64,000 nt of DNA, from contig CM060951.1 in the NCBI GenBank assembly GCA_030765055.1, positions 47,102,129-47,166,128 on the forward strand, read 5' to 3'. The position numbers were made by a program, and so were the translations under genes. The DNA comes from Mantis religiosa (taxonomy: Eukaryota; Arthropoda; Insecta; Mantodea; Mantidae). This document shows, piece by piece, positions 48,273 to 59,905 of the stretch (position 1 is the stretch's first letter; each line of letters begins with the position of its first letter). The notes under the pieces are model-generated. The model had not been told where the DNA came from and did not search any database. It saw nothing but the letters and a program-made list of their open reading frames with translations.

Positions 48273-50539
48273 TAAAGGATATTCCGGTATGAGAAGACAA
48301 TTTATTAGGAAACTCTATTCTAACGCCAAACGAGGGAGCTCAGTGCAATGGACTCCTGAATGGGTATACGTTACACTCATTAGTTTAAGTGTGTAAAAAT
48401 GTTAGTTATATCAATCGCAGATCTGTTATGTGTGTAAATGTATATGTTAAGATATCTGTTGTAACTATGAAACAGGGAAAACCATTTATCGATTCAAACA
48501 GTTGAGCATCTTTTCAGCAGTTTCCTTCATGTACGTCCGAATCGATCCAGCCGTCTAGAGATAGTCACGACTTAAAAATAACTGTAGTGATGTTAAAAAC
48601 AAAATAAAAGAAATATTTTTTTAATTTTAATGTTACTTTAAAATGCATGAAGTTACTCTGACACCCCACTGCCTAGTAATAGAAAAAGAGAGGAGCTTCA
48701 AAGTCATCATACAGCGACGACCTGATTAATCACTTACTACTGCTGTCTTCCTTGGACCTGCATGAGAATAAACGTTGATCTCGATGTCCGAATTTATAAA
48801 TATCACACATGTTTTATATAGTATATAACATAATAAAACTGACACCCGATGTCATTTGCTCCCTTTGCTCAAAAGCTAGACCTGGTTTCATCTAAATTTA
48901 GCCTTCCTTAAAGATTAGGACTTCTGCTGCGAGCCTAGACAATTATATGTGTTATTTTTTATTAATTAAGCAAATTCTTCCCTGTCGCGTTTCAAAAATG
49001 TAGATGCCCAGAGGTGTCTGTGTCACAACTTAACATGGAATGTGCCTCTTGTGTATCTTCATCAAGAATATGGAAGACACACATTCCAACCCTTAAGCTT
49101 CTCCTGTCTAGCATATACAAGATTAATTCCTGCACAAGAATTAATTTAAAAGAAGGTTATAAAACAATCTCTGCGCTACCTGAACATATTAAAGATTAAT
49201 CAAGCCGGTAGAAGCGCAAGAGCTTATAATCAAGTTCTTGAGCTTCAACTAATTTAAAAATATCTCATTTAGCAGCTGTAAGGAGATGAAATAAGGAACC
49301 AAGAGGGTGAGAAATTACGCTAAAAGATATGAAAACTCTTAACAAGGAATAAAACTTTAAGCTACAGTGAGAACATCTGTATACATGTTTCAAATATACA
49401 TTTTAAGTGTTCTCTGTCACATTAAACTTTCGGTAGAACGCTATTGCATTCACTAAACATTCCATGTCGTATGATTTCATCCGAAATATGATGTCTAGAC
49501 CACTGCATTAAACAAGTAGGCATTGTATCCTCCCGCGCAGTCCATGAAATACCTGCAGCCCCTTGACAGAATATTTTTAAGTCGTGGAAGATATTTTACA
49601 ACTAGGAATGTATTCCCTGGTTCACAGCTAAGCAGAGCAGTAAAATTACCTATTCCTTTGCAATTTAGAGCACTGCTAGAAAAGCACGGGAGAAAGTATT
49701 AAATTCTAAAGCCAGAAAATGGGTTTAGAAGTATTCCAGATTATAGATTATATTTGCAATGGCTGACAATGGCTCAAAGCAGCAACCTTCAGTACCTAAT
49801 GTTGCCATGAATATAACTTCAAGGGAATCAAATCAAAAGTAATCCTATTTATCACATGTAGATGTGCTTTCCGGAATTTGCGTTCAAATACAGATTAATC
49901 TGCAAATCTCTCTGGAAGAATTGGTGAAACGCCACTAAAATACTTATGAATCTGTCCTCTCTACCAAAGTCGTGCAAACCAAGTCGACAAAGGAGCTAAC
50001 ATGCACGAGTAAGCAAGGCATTTTAACAGCAATTATGCAACTATGAAAGGCTCAGAAGGTTCCAAGAAGAGCAAATAAAAGTGATGTTTTCAGTGATTCG
50101 AGTACTTTTCAGAATATGTAAATCATTTCTCCAAAGAAAAATGCGAATGGAGTGCTGCATGTAAAATATGGTTTCATGAAACTTTCACCTATTTTTAAAG
50201 GATTTTGCAACAACTGAATTAGAAAAACCTCAAGCGGAAACACAAAAAAGAATAAAAAAATGTCCTGTATTTTTCTTAGAAATGTCAATAACTTAATATC
50301 GTTTAGGTTTAAATATTTTGTTTCATGTAGTATACTTAATAGGACATTCTTCATCGATCGTATGTCATTGCAGTTTTTAATTTTTTATTTTGTTTGTAAT
50401 AGTCTATCATATTTTAAGTTACAAATAACAAATGACAACCATTAAAATCATAGGAATTCTTATATGCCACCGATGAAAGCCTGAAGGGACAGTATGAGGT
50501 AGGTCATGCGTGTACCTGTCCTAACATTTATTATTACCT
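48273..50539. other. AT-rich sequence without recognised features
   Basis: No recognised gene or repeat over 2.2 kb. Confidence 0.45.
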
Positions 50540-50904
50540 ATCTCATGTGTAGACCGCGCCATGGCTTAATGGTTTGATCGCTTGGCTCTCACCAAAGCGG
50601 CCCAGGTTCGATCCCAGGCGACCGCAAAGTGAGATTTGTGCTGGACAACATGGCGCAGGGTAGAGTTTTCTCCGGTTCCTCCGATATCCCCCCACAGCAT
50701 TCCACCAATTGCTCCATCATCATTTGTTTCCTGCCACCTCATTTCTCTCGTACTTTCACTTCCGGCGATAGGCTAATCACTCATCCTGACTCTCTCTGAT
50801 CAGGGAATCTCTGATTCTCAAATCGTTGGGCGTCGAGGTTACGGGGTTCACGGACCCTGTGTTCCGCACCAGGAAGTAGAGGAAGTCATTCATCTCATTT
50901 GTAG
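50540..50904 (+). mobile_element. SINE-B long variant with 13-bp TSD
   Basis: ATCTCATGTGTAG (50540-50552) and ATCTCATTTGTAG (50892-50904) differ at one base and flank the element. A box TGGCTTAATGG (50562-50572), CTTGGCTCTCACCAA and B box GGTTCGATCCC (50605-50615) match the tRNA-Glu-like head at 32.9 kb. The body starts GCGACCGCAAAGTGAGAT as in that copy but then diverges into a longer 3' half with TGATCAGGGAATCTCTGATT and GTCGAGGTTACGGGGTTCAC. It is therefore a subfamily with a different 3' end. Confidence 0.9.
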
Positions 50905-52538
50905 CTAGTAGAGACAGTTTGGGTACAAAAACAGGGAGCATATATATTCATTTTATTTTAAATGACAAGTAAAATGTATATATTCTTGAAATTTTTGAGA
51001 ATAGTCTGAGAGAGCCACCTTATTTGAAAGGGTATTTGAATAGTGGGGGAGGGGTGGAATACAGTAGTTACTATAAACACGTAGCAGACACGTAGTAAGA
51101 AAGTTCGTTAGTTTCTAACACTAAACCTCAGGTTTTTTCGACGCTTTCTTGTTTTTCTATATCAATTTCTCACATTTTCGGTAAAACGAAATATTAACAT
51201 GTTGCATCATTCTTACAGTTTATATAATAAACGTAAAATAAATATCCATTTTAATCTTAAACTTGTTTTACCCATAAGCTCGGTTTTTGTTGTCACTAAA
51301 GGGATCACCGATTAGGTTTTCCCCACAGCCATTGTCTAGGATAAGGATTACTTAATGACTAAGTTTTAATTTATACACCAAAGTGGTATCTTAATGACAA
51401 AGTCATTTCACAGTTAACTGTTTATGAAGTTACTTCGGGCTCCAAAATATCAAACACCTGAATGCATTTTACTGCATGTTCAAGAACAATTAAAGACATT
51501 GAGAGTTGTTAAATACAATTCGCTATAAATACTGCAAAATGGACTCAAGGAAGTTCGAACTCGTTACGGAAGAACACATTCAAGAATATGTATCGTACGA
51601 GAGACTGAATTTGAAGCCGTTTCGCGTTCTGGAAAGTCCAAACCACTGCCTGAAAGGCATAGGAGCACGCCTTTGATGTTACACAAAAGGAAAAACGGCC
51701 AGCTCGTAAAAACTTTTAAAAAGTAGCGGTACACGCAGTTCCTCAGTGGGGCATAAGGATTATTGAGAATATCCCTTGCTGTTAACTGGACTATGAAATC
51801 CGTCTGAGAGGCGCTACATACTAGTATGGCTTCTGTATCGTGGCCCGAAGCATTAATTGAAACTTATCTCCGTGAACAATCTCTCCAAATCCCTTTTATT
51901 TTATAAGCTCGCCAGCAACGCTGACACAGCCTTCATTATGAATTGCCACATGCTAACCCCATCCTCTGCAGTTTACCGCTAGTGGAAAAGCATTCAGTTC
52001 AAAGGAATTTCGTGCTTGATTATGCTGAAGCAGATATTTCGCGCCAATATACTATTTGCGTTTCTCTACAAACTCGATCTCATGCCAGTCTCAAATCAAT
52101 AATCTACGTTTCCTACTGTAAAGGAAAATAAACTAACATTTTAAATCCTGGATATGAATGTTGTGTGACATGTACAACTTCTCTACCAATTGCAAATTAA
52201 CATAAAACTTTTATATATTATAAACCAATTAAAATCCAATACTTCCATATACTCTTAGGAATGACTTAAATTAAGTACGCTGTGGTTATTATAGACTACC
52301 TGATGCAAAGTAAACAAGAGGTGGCGGAAGAGAAATAACCCTACATTTCAAACATTCACCTTGGATGAATCATGGTATGAAATATTTGGAAATTGGCTAA
52401 CGTTAGAAAAAATGTTTGATCGAGTATTGTGCATTTCTAGTTTATGTTGTCCACATTTTCTCCTCCTTTGGCTTATTATTAATAATTTCCTTGTAATTAA
52501 AATTATATATAGTCAGTTAGTAACCTATTCAAGAAAAG
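50905..52538. other. AT-rich sequence without recognised features
   Basis: A 45-codon frame starting at 51541 (MDSRKFELVTEEHIQEY) has protein-like composition, but it is short and unrecognised. Confidence 0.4.
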
Positions 52539-52655
52539 CTCGCCTCGGTAGCGTGGTGGTAGCGAGTCTGCTTCACGTTCAAGAGGATAAGAGTTTTTCT
52601 GGGTTTTCCCTTATTCTGAAAGACGAATGTCAAGTAACTCTGAGCTCTAGGCTTA
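52539..52655 (+). mobile_element. SINE-A copy with B-box deletion
   Basis: CTCGCCTCGGTAGCGTGGTG and GCTTCACGTTCAAGAGG are followed directly by ATAAGAGTTTTTCTGGG. About 36 bp holding the B box and the GTCAGGGTGAGTTACCTGG block are missing. A GG/GGA microhomology at the junction suggests a simple deletion. Loss of the B box should abolish internal Pol III promoter activity. Confidence 0.82.
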
Positions 52656-52890
52656 TATATATTCAAGAGAAGTCAAGAGCTACAGTTATCCTTCCAAATA
52701 TCATAAACATAAGGAATTTTAATTAAAATCATTTAGTGATTAAGAAATAGGAAACATAACGGCAATTTAAGAATGATTTTCTTAAAAAATTCCATCTAGT
52801 ACTCATAAGACATGGAACTCAAATACCATTTAATGGAAATTATAGTTCTTCCACACTGGCCGTGTGTAGGCTAATGTATGGAAAGATAGA

Positions 52891-52935
52891 GTCAGAATGA
52901 AAAATTCAATGCCATAGCCGGGATTTGAACCACGG
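52891..52935 (-). mobile_element. SINE-C partial copy, inverted
   Basis: AAAAATTCAATGCCATAGCC and GGGATTTGAACCACGG are the reverse complement of the 3' half of SINE-C. The piece stops exactly where the plus-strand SINE-C begins. Confidence 0.85.
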
Positions 52936-53072
52936 AAAAACAAGAGTAAGTTGGAGAATTTAATGTCATGTCGGCACGTTGGCCATAGTAGCTCAAGGGT
53001 TAGAGCGGCTGGACGGCAACCCGAAGATCCGTGGTTCAAATCCCGGCTGTGGCATTGAATTTTTCAGTCAGA
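52936..53072 (+). mobile_element. SINE-C copy, plus strand
   Basis: AAGTTGGAGAATTTAATGTC is followed by a tRNA-like core at 52982-53053, with GCCATAG and CTGTGGC ends (one G-U pair), D-arm GCTCAAGGGTTAGAGC and B box GGTTCAAATCC, and then GGCATTGAATTTTTCAGTC. Its 3' half pairs with the inverted fragment at 52891-52935. Confidence 0.85.
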
Positions 53073-53933
53073 TCTTTTCAAATACCAAGTTTCGCCCACG
53101 TAGTACCATGTATGTATACACACATTAAACTGTAACTTTGTGTTTTCTGAGTTTTTATTTTTTATTTTTCAGGGAATCTCCAAAAACTGTATTTGCTGAA
53201 GTCAAGATATACCATACTTGGATGGACTGCAATACTTCATCTAATTTACCATAGAATTTTAAGCTCAGCCTTCCAAGAATGCGACATGAAGATTTTCAAC
53301 AACAAAGAAAGAGTAACTTCGAATTCATTAATTCAAATCCCTAGTGTCGAATAAAAACATGTGACATGAACCACTAAGGAGATACTACTTTATTTTTGGT
53401 TTTAGTTATCAAGTTAAAAACTGAAGAATGCCTATTCTTCCCATTTCGCTTTTTCTTATCATACAAAGGGAAGGTAATTTTAAAGCCATCCCATTTCCAG
53501 TCGTTCTTAAATGATTTGACTATTAGTTAATCCTACAACATAACCTCATACTTCCCGTTATGAGAAAATACTAATAAACTCGTATCTAAAATGAGTATTT
53601 CAATTAAAATTAACATAAATGACAAGGAGTAAGCTTTTATAATAATAATGCTTGAAGAATTTGTACACGAAAGTCGTCGAATGTTATATACAAGTCTATT
53701 TAGCGTTGTTGACAAAACCGTGAGTTTAAAACTTTAGGTGTTTTCGGAATATTAAAAGATTTACTTTCAAAGAGCAAAGTTCCTAACCAAATACAACAAA
53801 ACATTAACGAATTTAAGGATCAGAAAGTCATCACACTTCTTAGTATATGTAGTCCATGTTAATATTACACTGAAATCGTGATAGGTGATAGTATTGCAGT
53901 TAAACCTCTATCACATGATTTATTCAGTGGAAC
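53073..53933. other. AT-rich sequence without recognised features
   Basis: No recognised gene or repeat. Confidence 0.45.
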
Positions 53934-55140
53934 AGATTTTATGATGAGCAACGAAAGCACACAACCGCCATGTTCCTCGACGCAGCACAGGCCTTTGATA
54001 AAGTTTGGCATGAGGGGTTAATCTTCAAACTGTATAGCATTGGACTTCCACAGTATCTGCTCACTACCATTTGTAGTTTTCTATCAGATCGCACATTTAC
54101 TGTTCGCATTGGTGGTACGGAGTCATCTCAGCGCCATATTACAGCAGAAGTTCCTCAGGGATCCATATCGGCTCCGATCTTATTTAGTATCTATACCTAT
54201 GACCTTCCTGACTTGGCCCCTACCTCCATAGCCTTATACGCTGATGATACTGTTTTATATCATTCCGGCACAAATCTCCCTACAACTATTCACACGCTAC
54301 AAACCTCTCTTGACTGCCTCGTTGAATGGTTCGATACTTGGCGCATACGTCTAAACACTCAAAAAACCGCAGCTAAGGTCTTTAGCTTACGTCGCATCTC
54401 CAACTCTCCCGACCTCCGTCAAATACCTTGGAGTAATGCTGGACACTAAACTTAGGTGGCGAGCCCATATTGACCGACTTATCTCGTTGGCATCAGGACG
54501 ACTTTCAAAACTCGGTCCGTTACTTCACAGACACACTCCTCTTGGGATTGAATGCTCTCTGCTTCTCTACAAATCTCTTGTCCGGCCACTTATCACATAT
54601 GCTTCCCAGATATGGGGTACGGCTAGCAACACTCATTTCCGAAGGCTACAGGTCCTGCAAAATCGATTTCTGCGCATCGCCAGGGATGCCCCTTGGTACG
54701 TAAGAAATCAAAAACTGCATAAAGAACTTGGTCTCCTTCCTCTTCACCAGTACATACGTCAGATCGCCTCTCGCTTCTTCTCAAACCTGCCGGATGTTCC
54801 AGGAGCTGTGATGTACGACATCGGCGTACGAACCAGCCAGCCCACGCGCCTGAAGAGACGACTCCCACAGGATCTCCTCCTTAGTGACGCTGATTGAAAA
54901 AACTATGAATATTGTTTCACAATGACTGGTCTTATCTCTTTGATTACTTCTTTGTTTTACTTAACTTATTTTTCTCTTGTTTCACAGTGTTAAGAAGATA
55001 ATAGGAGCCAACTTGGTTTTCCTTACATGTTATTATATAGTTCATAGAAATTCGATTAGCCAACAAGGATCTGTAAAGCATGTACTGCTGATCGATTATT
55101 GAATAAAATAAAAAAATAAAAAAAAAAGATTTTATGATGA
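53934..55140 (+). mobile_element. Jockey-type LINE, 5'-truncated, 14-bp TSD and poly(A)-like tail
   Basis: AGATTTTATGATGA occurs at 53934-53947 and 55127-55140, a perfect 14-bp target-site duplication. The insert starts inside the RT ORF and ends with a 3' UTR of about 230 bp and an A-rich tail containing AATAAAATAAAAAAATAAAA. Perfect TSD, tail and almost intact coding sequence point to a recent insertion. Confidence 0.95.
53958..54894 (+). pseudogene. Jockey-type reverse transcriptase C-terminal half, one frameshift
   Basis: Frame 1 begins at the TSD junction (RKHTTAMFLDAAQAFDKVWH, palm with the first catalytic Asp). It continues IGLPQYLLTTICSFLSDRTF, then EVPQGSISAPILFSIYTYDL, then LYADDTVLY, with YADD at 54237-54248, so the active-site Asp pair is intact. 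A frameshift near 54405-54425 moves into SVKYLGVMLDTKLRWRAHID, then LLLYKSLVRPLITYASQIWG, then LQVLQNRFLRIARDAPWYVR, ending at 54894. The endonuclease, ORF1 and the start of RT are missing through 5' truncation. Apart from the frameshift there are no stops. Confidence 0.93.
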
Positions 55141-56255
55141 CTCCCTTTAATTAAAGTTAGATATGAATCGCTTCATAACTAACACCGAAGCTGGCCAGCA
55201 ACGAACTCCACTACAGCCAATGAAGGTTCGGTCGACTGCGTAAAGGCATAACAAGCAAATATTCTAATTGACAGACGCCTAATATGATTGGCATAAAGTT
55301 TTTACTGCATTTTAAATACTTAGAAACTACATATTTTTGAAGTCAGAAGTTAAAATAATTTAATCGTTAAAACATATTGGAGTACAGAATGTTCACACTT
55401 CTGCACTATTATCTAAAATGATTTTTATTCACCTACGTTAATCTCAAATTAAAATATGTCTAGATGTAGTTTTAATTAAGTGCAATGATCTGTTACATGC
55501 TTATTGCGAAATCAACATTTAGCTGCACATTTCAGTTCAATCCATTTCGTAACTGTACAAATGTTATTTGAAATTAATAGCCACTCCAGGTAAACCGTGA
55601 AGGAAGTAAAAGGTGACACCAGAATTACTGAAGGGCGAGATAAATAATTTGATAATGAAATGATACGGATATAAATAATTAGGAAAAGAAAAACATTTCC
55701 TTATTTAAAAGCAATCATAATGCAAGAACTTTAGTTAGGAGTCATAAGCGAGGAAATCTAAGAGTCGAGGAAAAGCAGTAAGGCAATATGACGATGAAAA
55801 CCATTTGCATAAGGCACTCTTAGTATTCAGTTATATTCAACTAAATGTTCCTGGGCGCGTAGGAAAATTCTGGGAAATAGCTCGAGAAATAAAGTGATAA
55901 AAAAGCATGTATTTATGAAACTACCACCTTCCCGTTCGTGGTTTTACACTAATACGGACGTGTCAGCTGTGATGGATGATTAGCTTGGACCGCGCACTAG
56001 TTACATATATTTCAACTGTTAAAGGCAAGGAACCAACCGCCCGCTTAGCTTTTCTGCAATTCACTGCAACATGCGCTTCATACTATTACTAAGGGAACTT
56101 TAAACCGTTACATCGGTCGCAAAAGTTAAAGGATATGAAAGTTGACCAATGCTCATGCAGAGCTCTGTTGCCTCTGTGCTCCCGCAGAGGTTCCGTGTAC
56201 ATAAGAGCAGTTTTACCGGTCAGCAAAAGTTTTGTCTATTCTTCCCGTAATTAAA
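55141..56255. other. AT-rich sequence without recognised features
   Basis: GC-richer patch at 55930-56240 without a recognised motif. Part of it may belong to the transposon that begins at about 56256. Confidence 0.4.
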
Positions 56256-56289
56256 CAACAGATTAAATATTCCTAAAACATTAAGATTT

Positions 56290-56466
56290 TACCTTGACAC
56301 ACGTCACAGTAGTGGAACAGCAAGCACGCTTTCCAATCCAGTAATTCGCTTTCCGACTTCATGGATCTTTCTCGGAGATTGAAACACAGGCACGCTCACT
56401 TTTTCTAAGGATGAAGCTGCTTCATTACAAATTCGTGACACTGTGTGCACACTACCTGCACCACAT
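56290..56466 (-). pseudogene. Transposase helix-turn-helix segment
   Basis: The minus-strand frame reads GAGSVHTVSRICNEAASSLE, then KVSVPVFQSPRKIHEVGKRI, then TGLESVLAVPL before a stop. 'GVGSVHTVSRI' plus 'SPRK...GKRITGL' is the helix-turn-helix and linker pattern of an insect IS630-like transposase family. It is more intact than the copy at 216-405, and a splice-donor-like GTAAAATC follows. There is no DDE domain downstream. Confidence 0.5.
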
Positions 56467-57219
56467 GGTTACAGAGTTAACTGCTGGGATTTTGAAAAAT
56501 CTACAAATGACCTATATCCTGGATTGGAGAGCTTTCGAAAAAACATGTTCATATTAAGTGCACTGGAGGTGCTAATTTTACCAATATTAAAATTTGAATA
56601 CATAGAAAACTAAACATTATCATAAATTGAATTTCGGTATGACTTCTGTACAAGGATGCATACTGTACTGTATAATATTTAAATTATGTTTACATGCAAA
56701 ACAGGCATAAATCACACCGTGTGTCCTGAAAAATAATATTGCAAGTGCACTCTACTTGTAGCTGCATGCTACAAGTTTTATGCTAAATATCCTAAGATAC
56801 AGTTTTATAATATCGGCTAAATGAAAATCACATATAGTTTATACTATGGACATGAAAAATTAATTAGTTTTGAGTAAAAGAAGGATAGTAATTTCAAGGA
56901 CTGAATATTTGTTTTCACCCATTTTATAAATTACATGAATATAAATGTTGGCCAAATATGTTCAAGGAACATTGACAAATAACCACCGGAAAGTTTGTGT
57001 CAATATCTTTTATAGTTTTTGAGAAACATGCACCTAAAGTATGAAAAATCAAGGTTTTGGAAAATCACGATCAAAGATTAAGCACGATTCTCAGGAAGTG
57101 GGCGTATCGTTACGCCGCCATATTTAAATTGACGAATTAAAGGACTTTAATACCAACTGACAACCTATGTATATCATTTTAAAGCTAAAGAGTTGTATAA
57201 TTTTTTAACATTAAAAACA

Positions 57220-57365
57220 AAAAATGGATTTTTTGAAACCTATTGATCTCCCAGTGGCCTTAAATATAACTTTTCTGCCCTGAGAATGAATCACTTCACG
57301 TTTGTTGATCAAAAATTCACTTGTCCTAGCTTCGAGGGACATGTTCACGCATTCGGAACAAGCAC
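57220..57365 (-). pseudogene. Transposase first coding segment
   Basis: After a splice-acceptor-like TTTTTTTTCAG (about 57366-57376, minus), an ATG at 57342 opens MSLEARTSEFLINKREVIHS, then QGRKVIFK. 'R(E/K)VIHSQGR.VIFK' is the usual start of this transposase family, before the helix-turn-helix. After this the expected 'FM..EA..G' segment is replaced by unrelated sequence, so the two coding pieces are no longer joined. Confidence 0.45.
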
Positions 57366-57785
57366 TGAAAAAAAGACATGTGTATAATAATAATTTAATG
57401 TAATATTAACAATATTTCAGCTCGAGTTCAGCACACACGACTTACCGATGCCATTCACTTTAATAAAACGACACCTCTACTCTGCAAAGGAACTGAAAAT
57501 TAACTCTGTTTCAAACTGCGTGACTTCTGTTTTAATAGTAAGTCTTATAATTTAATTGTGCTTGAGATAAATATTATGAGGAAAGAATGGTGTTGTTTTT
57601 CAGGCTTATCTGTGTTAAATGGATGAACGTTGAGTGTAACCATTATCATGTGAAGATAAAAAGTGCATCGCTCGCGTTATAAGTATCGTAGAGAAAACAT
57701 GTTTGTACGGAAAGATCAGAAAGTATATTATGATCAGAAAATAATATTCTTTCTTATTATAAGATTGGCATCTGTAATATTCAAG

Positions 57786-59662
57786 CACTTATCCGAGCGT
57801 AATTAATATAATGTTCTCAGTTCAGTCGCGCGAGATGTGTGTACCATATTCGGCAGCGCTGCTAGGCGGGGCAAGCTTTGGTTTGGTTGGAGTCTGCAGT
57901 ACGACCCGCCTCTATATGCCTTTAACTTTTGCGAAGATTATAATTGTGAATACGGCTGACGTTCACAAATATATTTCAATAGTTCCAATTTCGAATAATA
58001 AGACTCCGGAAAAGTTTTAACTGTTCAGTCTTAAACAGTCGACAAAAAGCTCATGATTGATCTCAGTTAAACTTATCAACCAGCTTATCTCCATTCTAAA
58101 GCTGCCACGCAAAGCCAGTCATCAAAAGTCACCATTGCAACAATTGGTAGAAGATTCTTTGAAGAACGAGATCGAAAATTGCGCCAAAGATGACACAAAC
58201 ATTAGTGAAAGCAATCCTTCAGGAACGAGAATCTTACGCTGTACACTAACGATTTTGTTTCAACAAACCTTGTTACCTCATTACATCAGTTTAAAAAAAA
58301 TCAATTCTGTGTATAAGAGGACTATCTGTAATTTGTGAACACCCTGTCATATGAATACGACATGCAGGTATTTTAAAGCAGCCAATGCATTATGCATGGC
58401 AGTAAAAAGGAGCTTAAAAGAAAAGAAGAATTATGCCACTTATACATGAGTCACTTTCTCATACTCCGCTTCAAGTGTTCCCATTTTCATTGCAATAAAT
58501 TCTGGAAGCCTCCCCATGATGATCCACTTTGCGGAACATTTTGGATACCAGTGACAAGTATAAAGAAACCCTAAAATGAATCTAGCCAATGGTTCAATGC
58601 ATCAAAGTAATTTTCCGCAAGAGTTCGCGCGAACCGGTTACACTGCAATTTTTTTACGTGAACCTCTTCTCCTAGAAGCTCTGCGTCCGGAAAGAGAGCA
58701 GGGAAAAACGCTTGGGTAAAATCCAATCCACTTTAGCCGTCTTCATATTTCTTGTCATGCCCCAAGTTTCATGATGACACCAAGGCCGAGATAAGAGCGG
58801 ATAATATTGATATTCTACATATTTTCCAAAGGCTTAATAGTTTAAAGGTCCTGCTCTACGACTTAGAATGGAGAACTTTTTCTATTTGCATGTGAGGTTA
58901 TCCATACTTCAAGACAGAGAACAACCAATTTTTAAAGTAACGCTTTAAAAGAACGTTTTCAACCTTACTTTTATTCAGAAACATAAATTATGAATTCAAA
59001 CACTCGCAGTACAAGAGATATATTCAGAGATATGTTATCGAATGTTGTAGAGTTGAGGAATTCTCATTTAGTTTTTAGTTACGAGCACACCCCTTTCGTG
59101 GTTCAAAATATTCCTTTCTGGAAAATATACTTATCTATAGCTCTTAAATATATGTTTTAGGAAAGTACACGAAAATGCTCAGATTTAAAAATTGACCATT
59201 TTAAATTTCGTGTGGAATAAATAATATTTAGTAGAGATTTGTCTTTCACTGTGTTAAAAGTAATAAACACTATCAATCTTCTATTCTACATAACATAAAT
59301 CATGTGGGTTCACATCGCCGCTGAGGAATGACCTTCGGGAGAACCTCGTTTCTCCAGCTAGAATAATTTATCTGCAGACACCCAACTGTTAAGTGTACTC
59401 ATTAGTTTAGACCTGGTTCACGAGATCACAGTTTCTGAGCGGGATTTCTTTTCGGGACATGGCCCGTTGGGAGGGCAAGAAAAACCGTTGGTAACGTGCC
59501 GTAATTTTACACCAATTAAAAGAACTCAGCCCCAGCAAATGTCTCTGAGCAAAATTGGTGGTCTTTCACTCCCAATACAGAATGGGACGTTGAAAACCAC
59601 AACAGTTAAAGAACATCCATAAATAAAATCCAAAGTTCTATTTCAAAACTCATAGGTTGTTA
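57786..59662. other. Sequence without recognised features
   Basis: A 93-codon plus-strand frame at 58057-58338 is lysine/serine-rich without a known motif. No gene or repeat recognised. Confidence 0.4.
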
Positions 59663-59905
59663 ATGGTCAATGTGCATAACGATGGTTCGAGAGGCCCGCA
59701 TCCCGGATTCGATCCCTAGTGACCGCCCACTCTGGCATGGGTTCCTCTGCGGTTTTTCTGGAGTTTACCACGGCTCTCTTAATTCTCAGTTGGTCGCCCT
59801 CTTTCAGGTTATAGGATGAGTACGGGCCTGGTGTCAGCTAGAGACGGTATCGAACAATGCTACCTCAGTTCGAGAGTCACGAGCGGATCAACTGACCTAC
59901 CCGGC
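59663..59905 (+). mobile_element. Diverged SINE, SINE-B-related
   Basis: B-box-like CGGATTCGATCCC (59704-59716) is followed by TAGTGACCGCCCACTCTGG and GCGGTTTTTCTGGAG, echoing the 'GACCGC...TTTTCTCCGG' body of SINE-B. The downstream part (ATAGGATGAGTACGGGCC) is not matched elsewhere in the window. Confidence 0.6.

Larger units (their letters stand above)
56256..57785 (-). mobile_element. DNA transposon, copy 2 (inverted partner of bases 1-418)
   Basis: On the minus strand the terminal-type block (57785 to 57646) is followed by about 1.1 kb not present in copy 1, then the helix-turn-helix coding block (56540 to 56256) shared with copy 1. It includes two transposase coding pieces. GGCGTATCGTTACGCC (about 57104-57119) is a perfect 6-bp hairpin within the middle. 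Outer boundaries are approximate, and no catalytic domain is seen. Confidence 0.65.
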
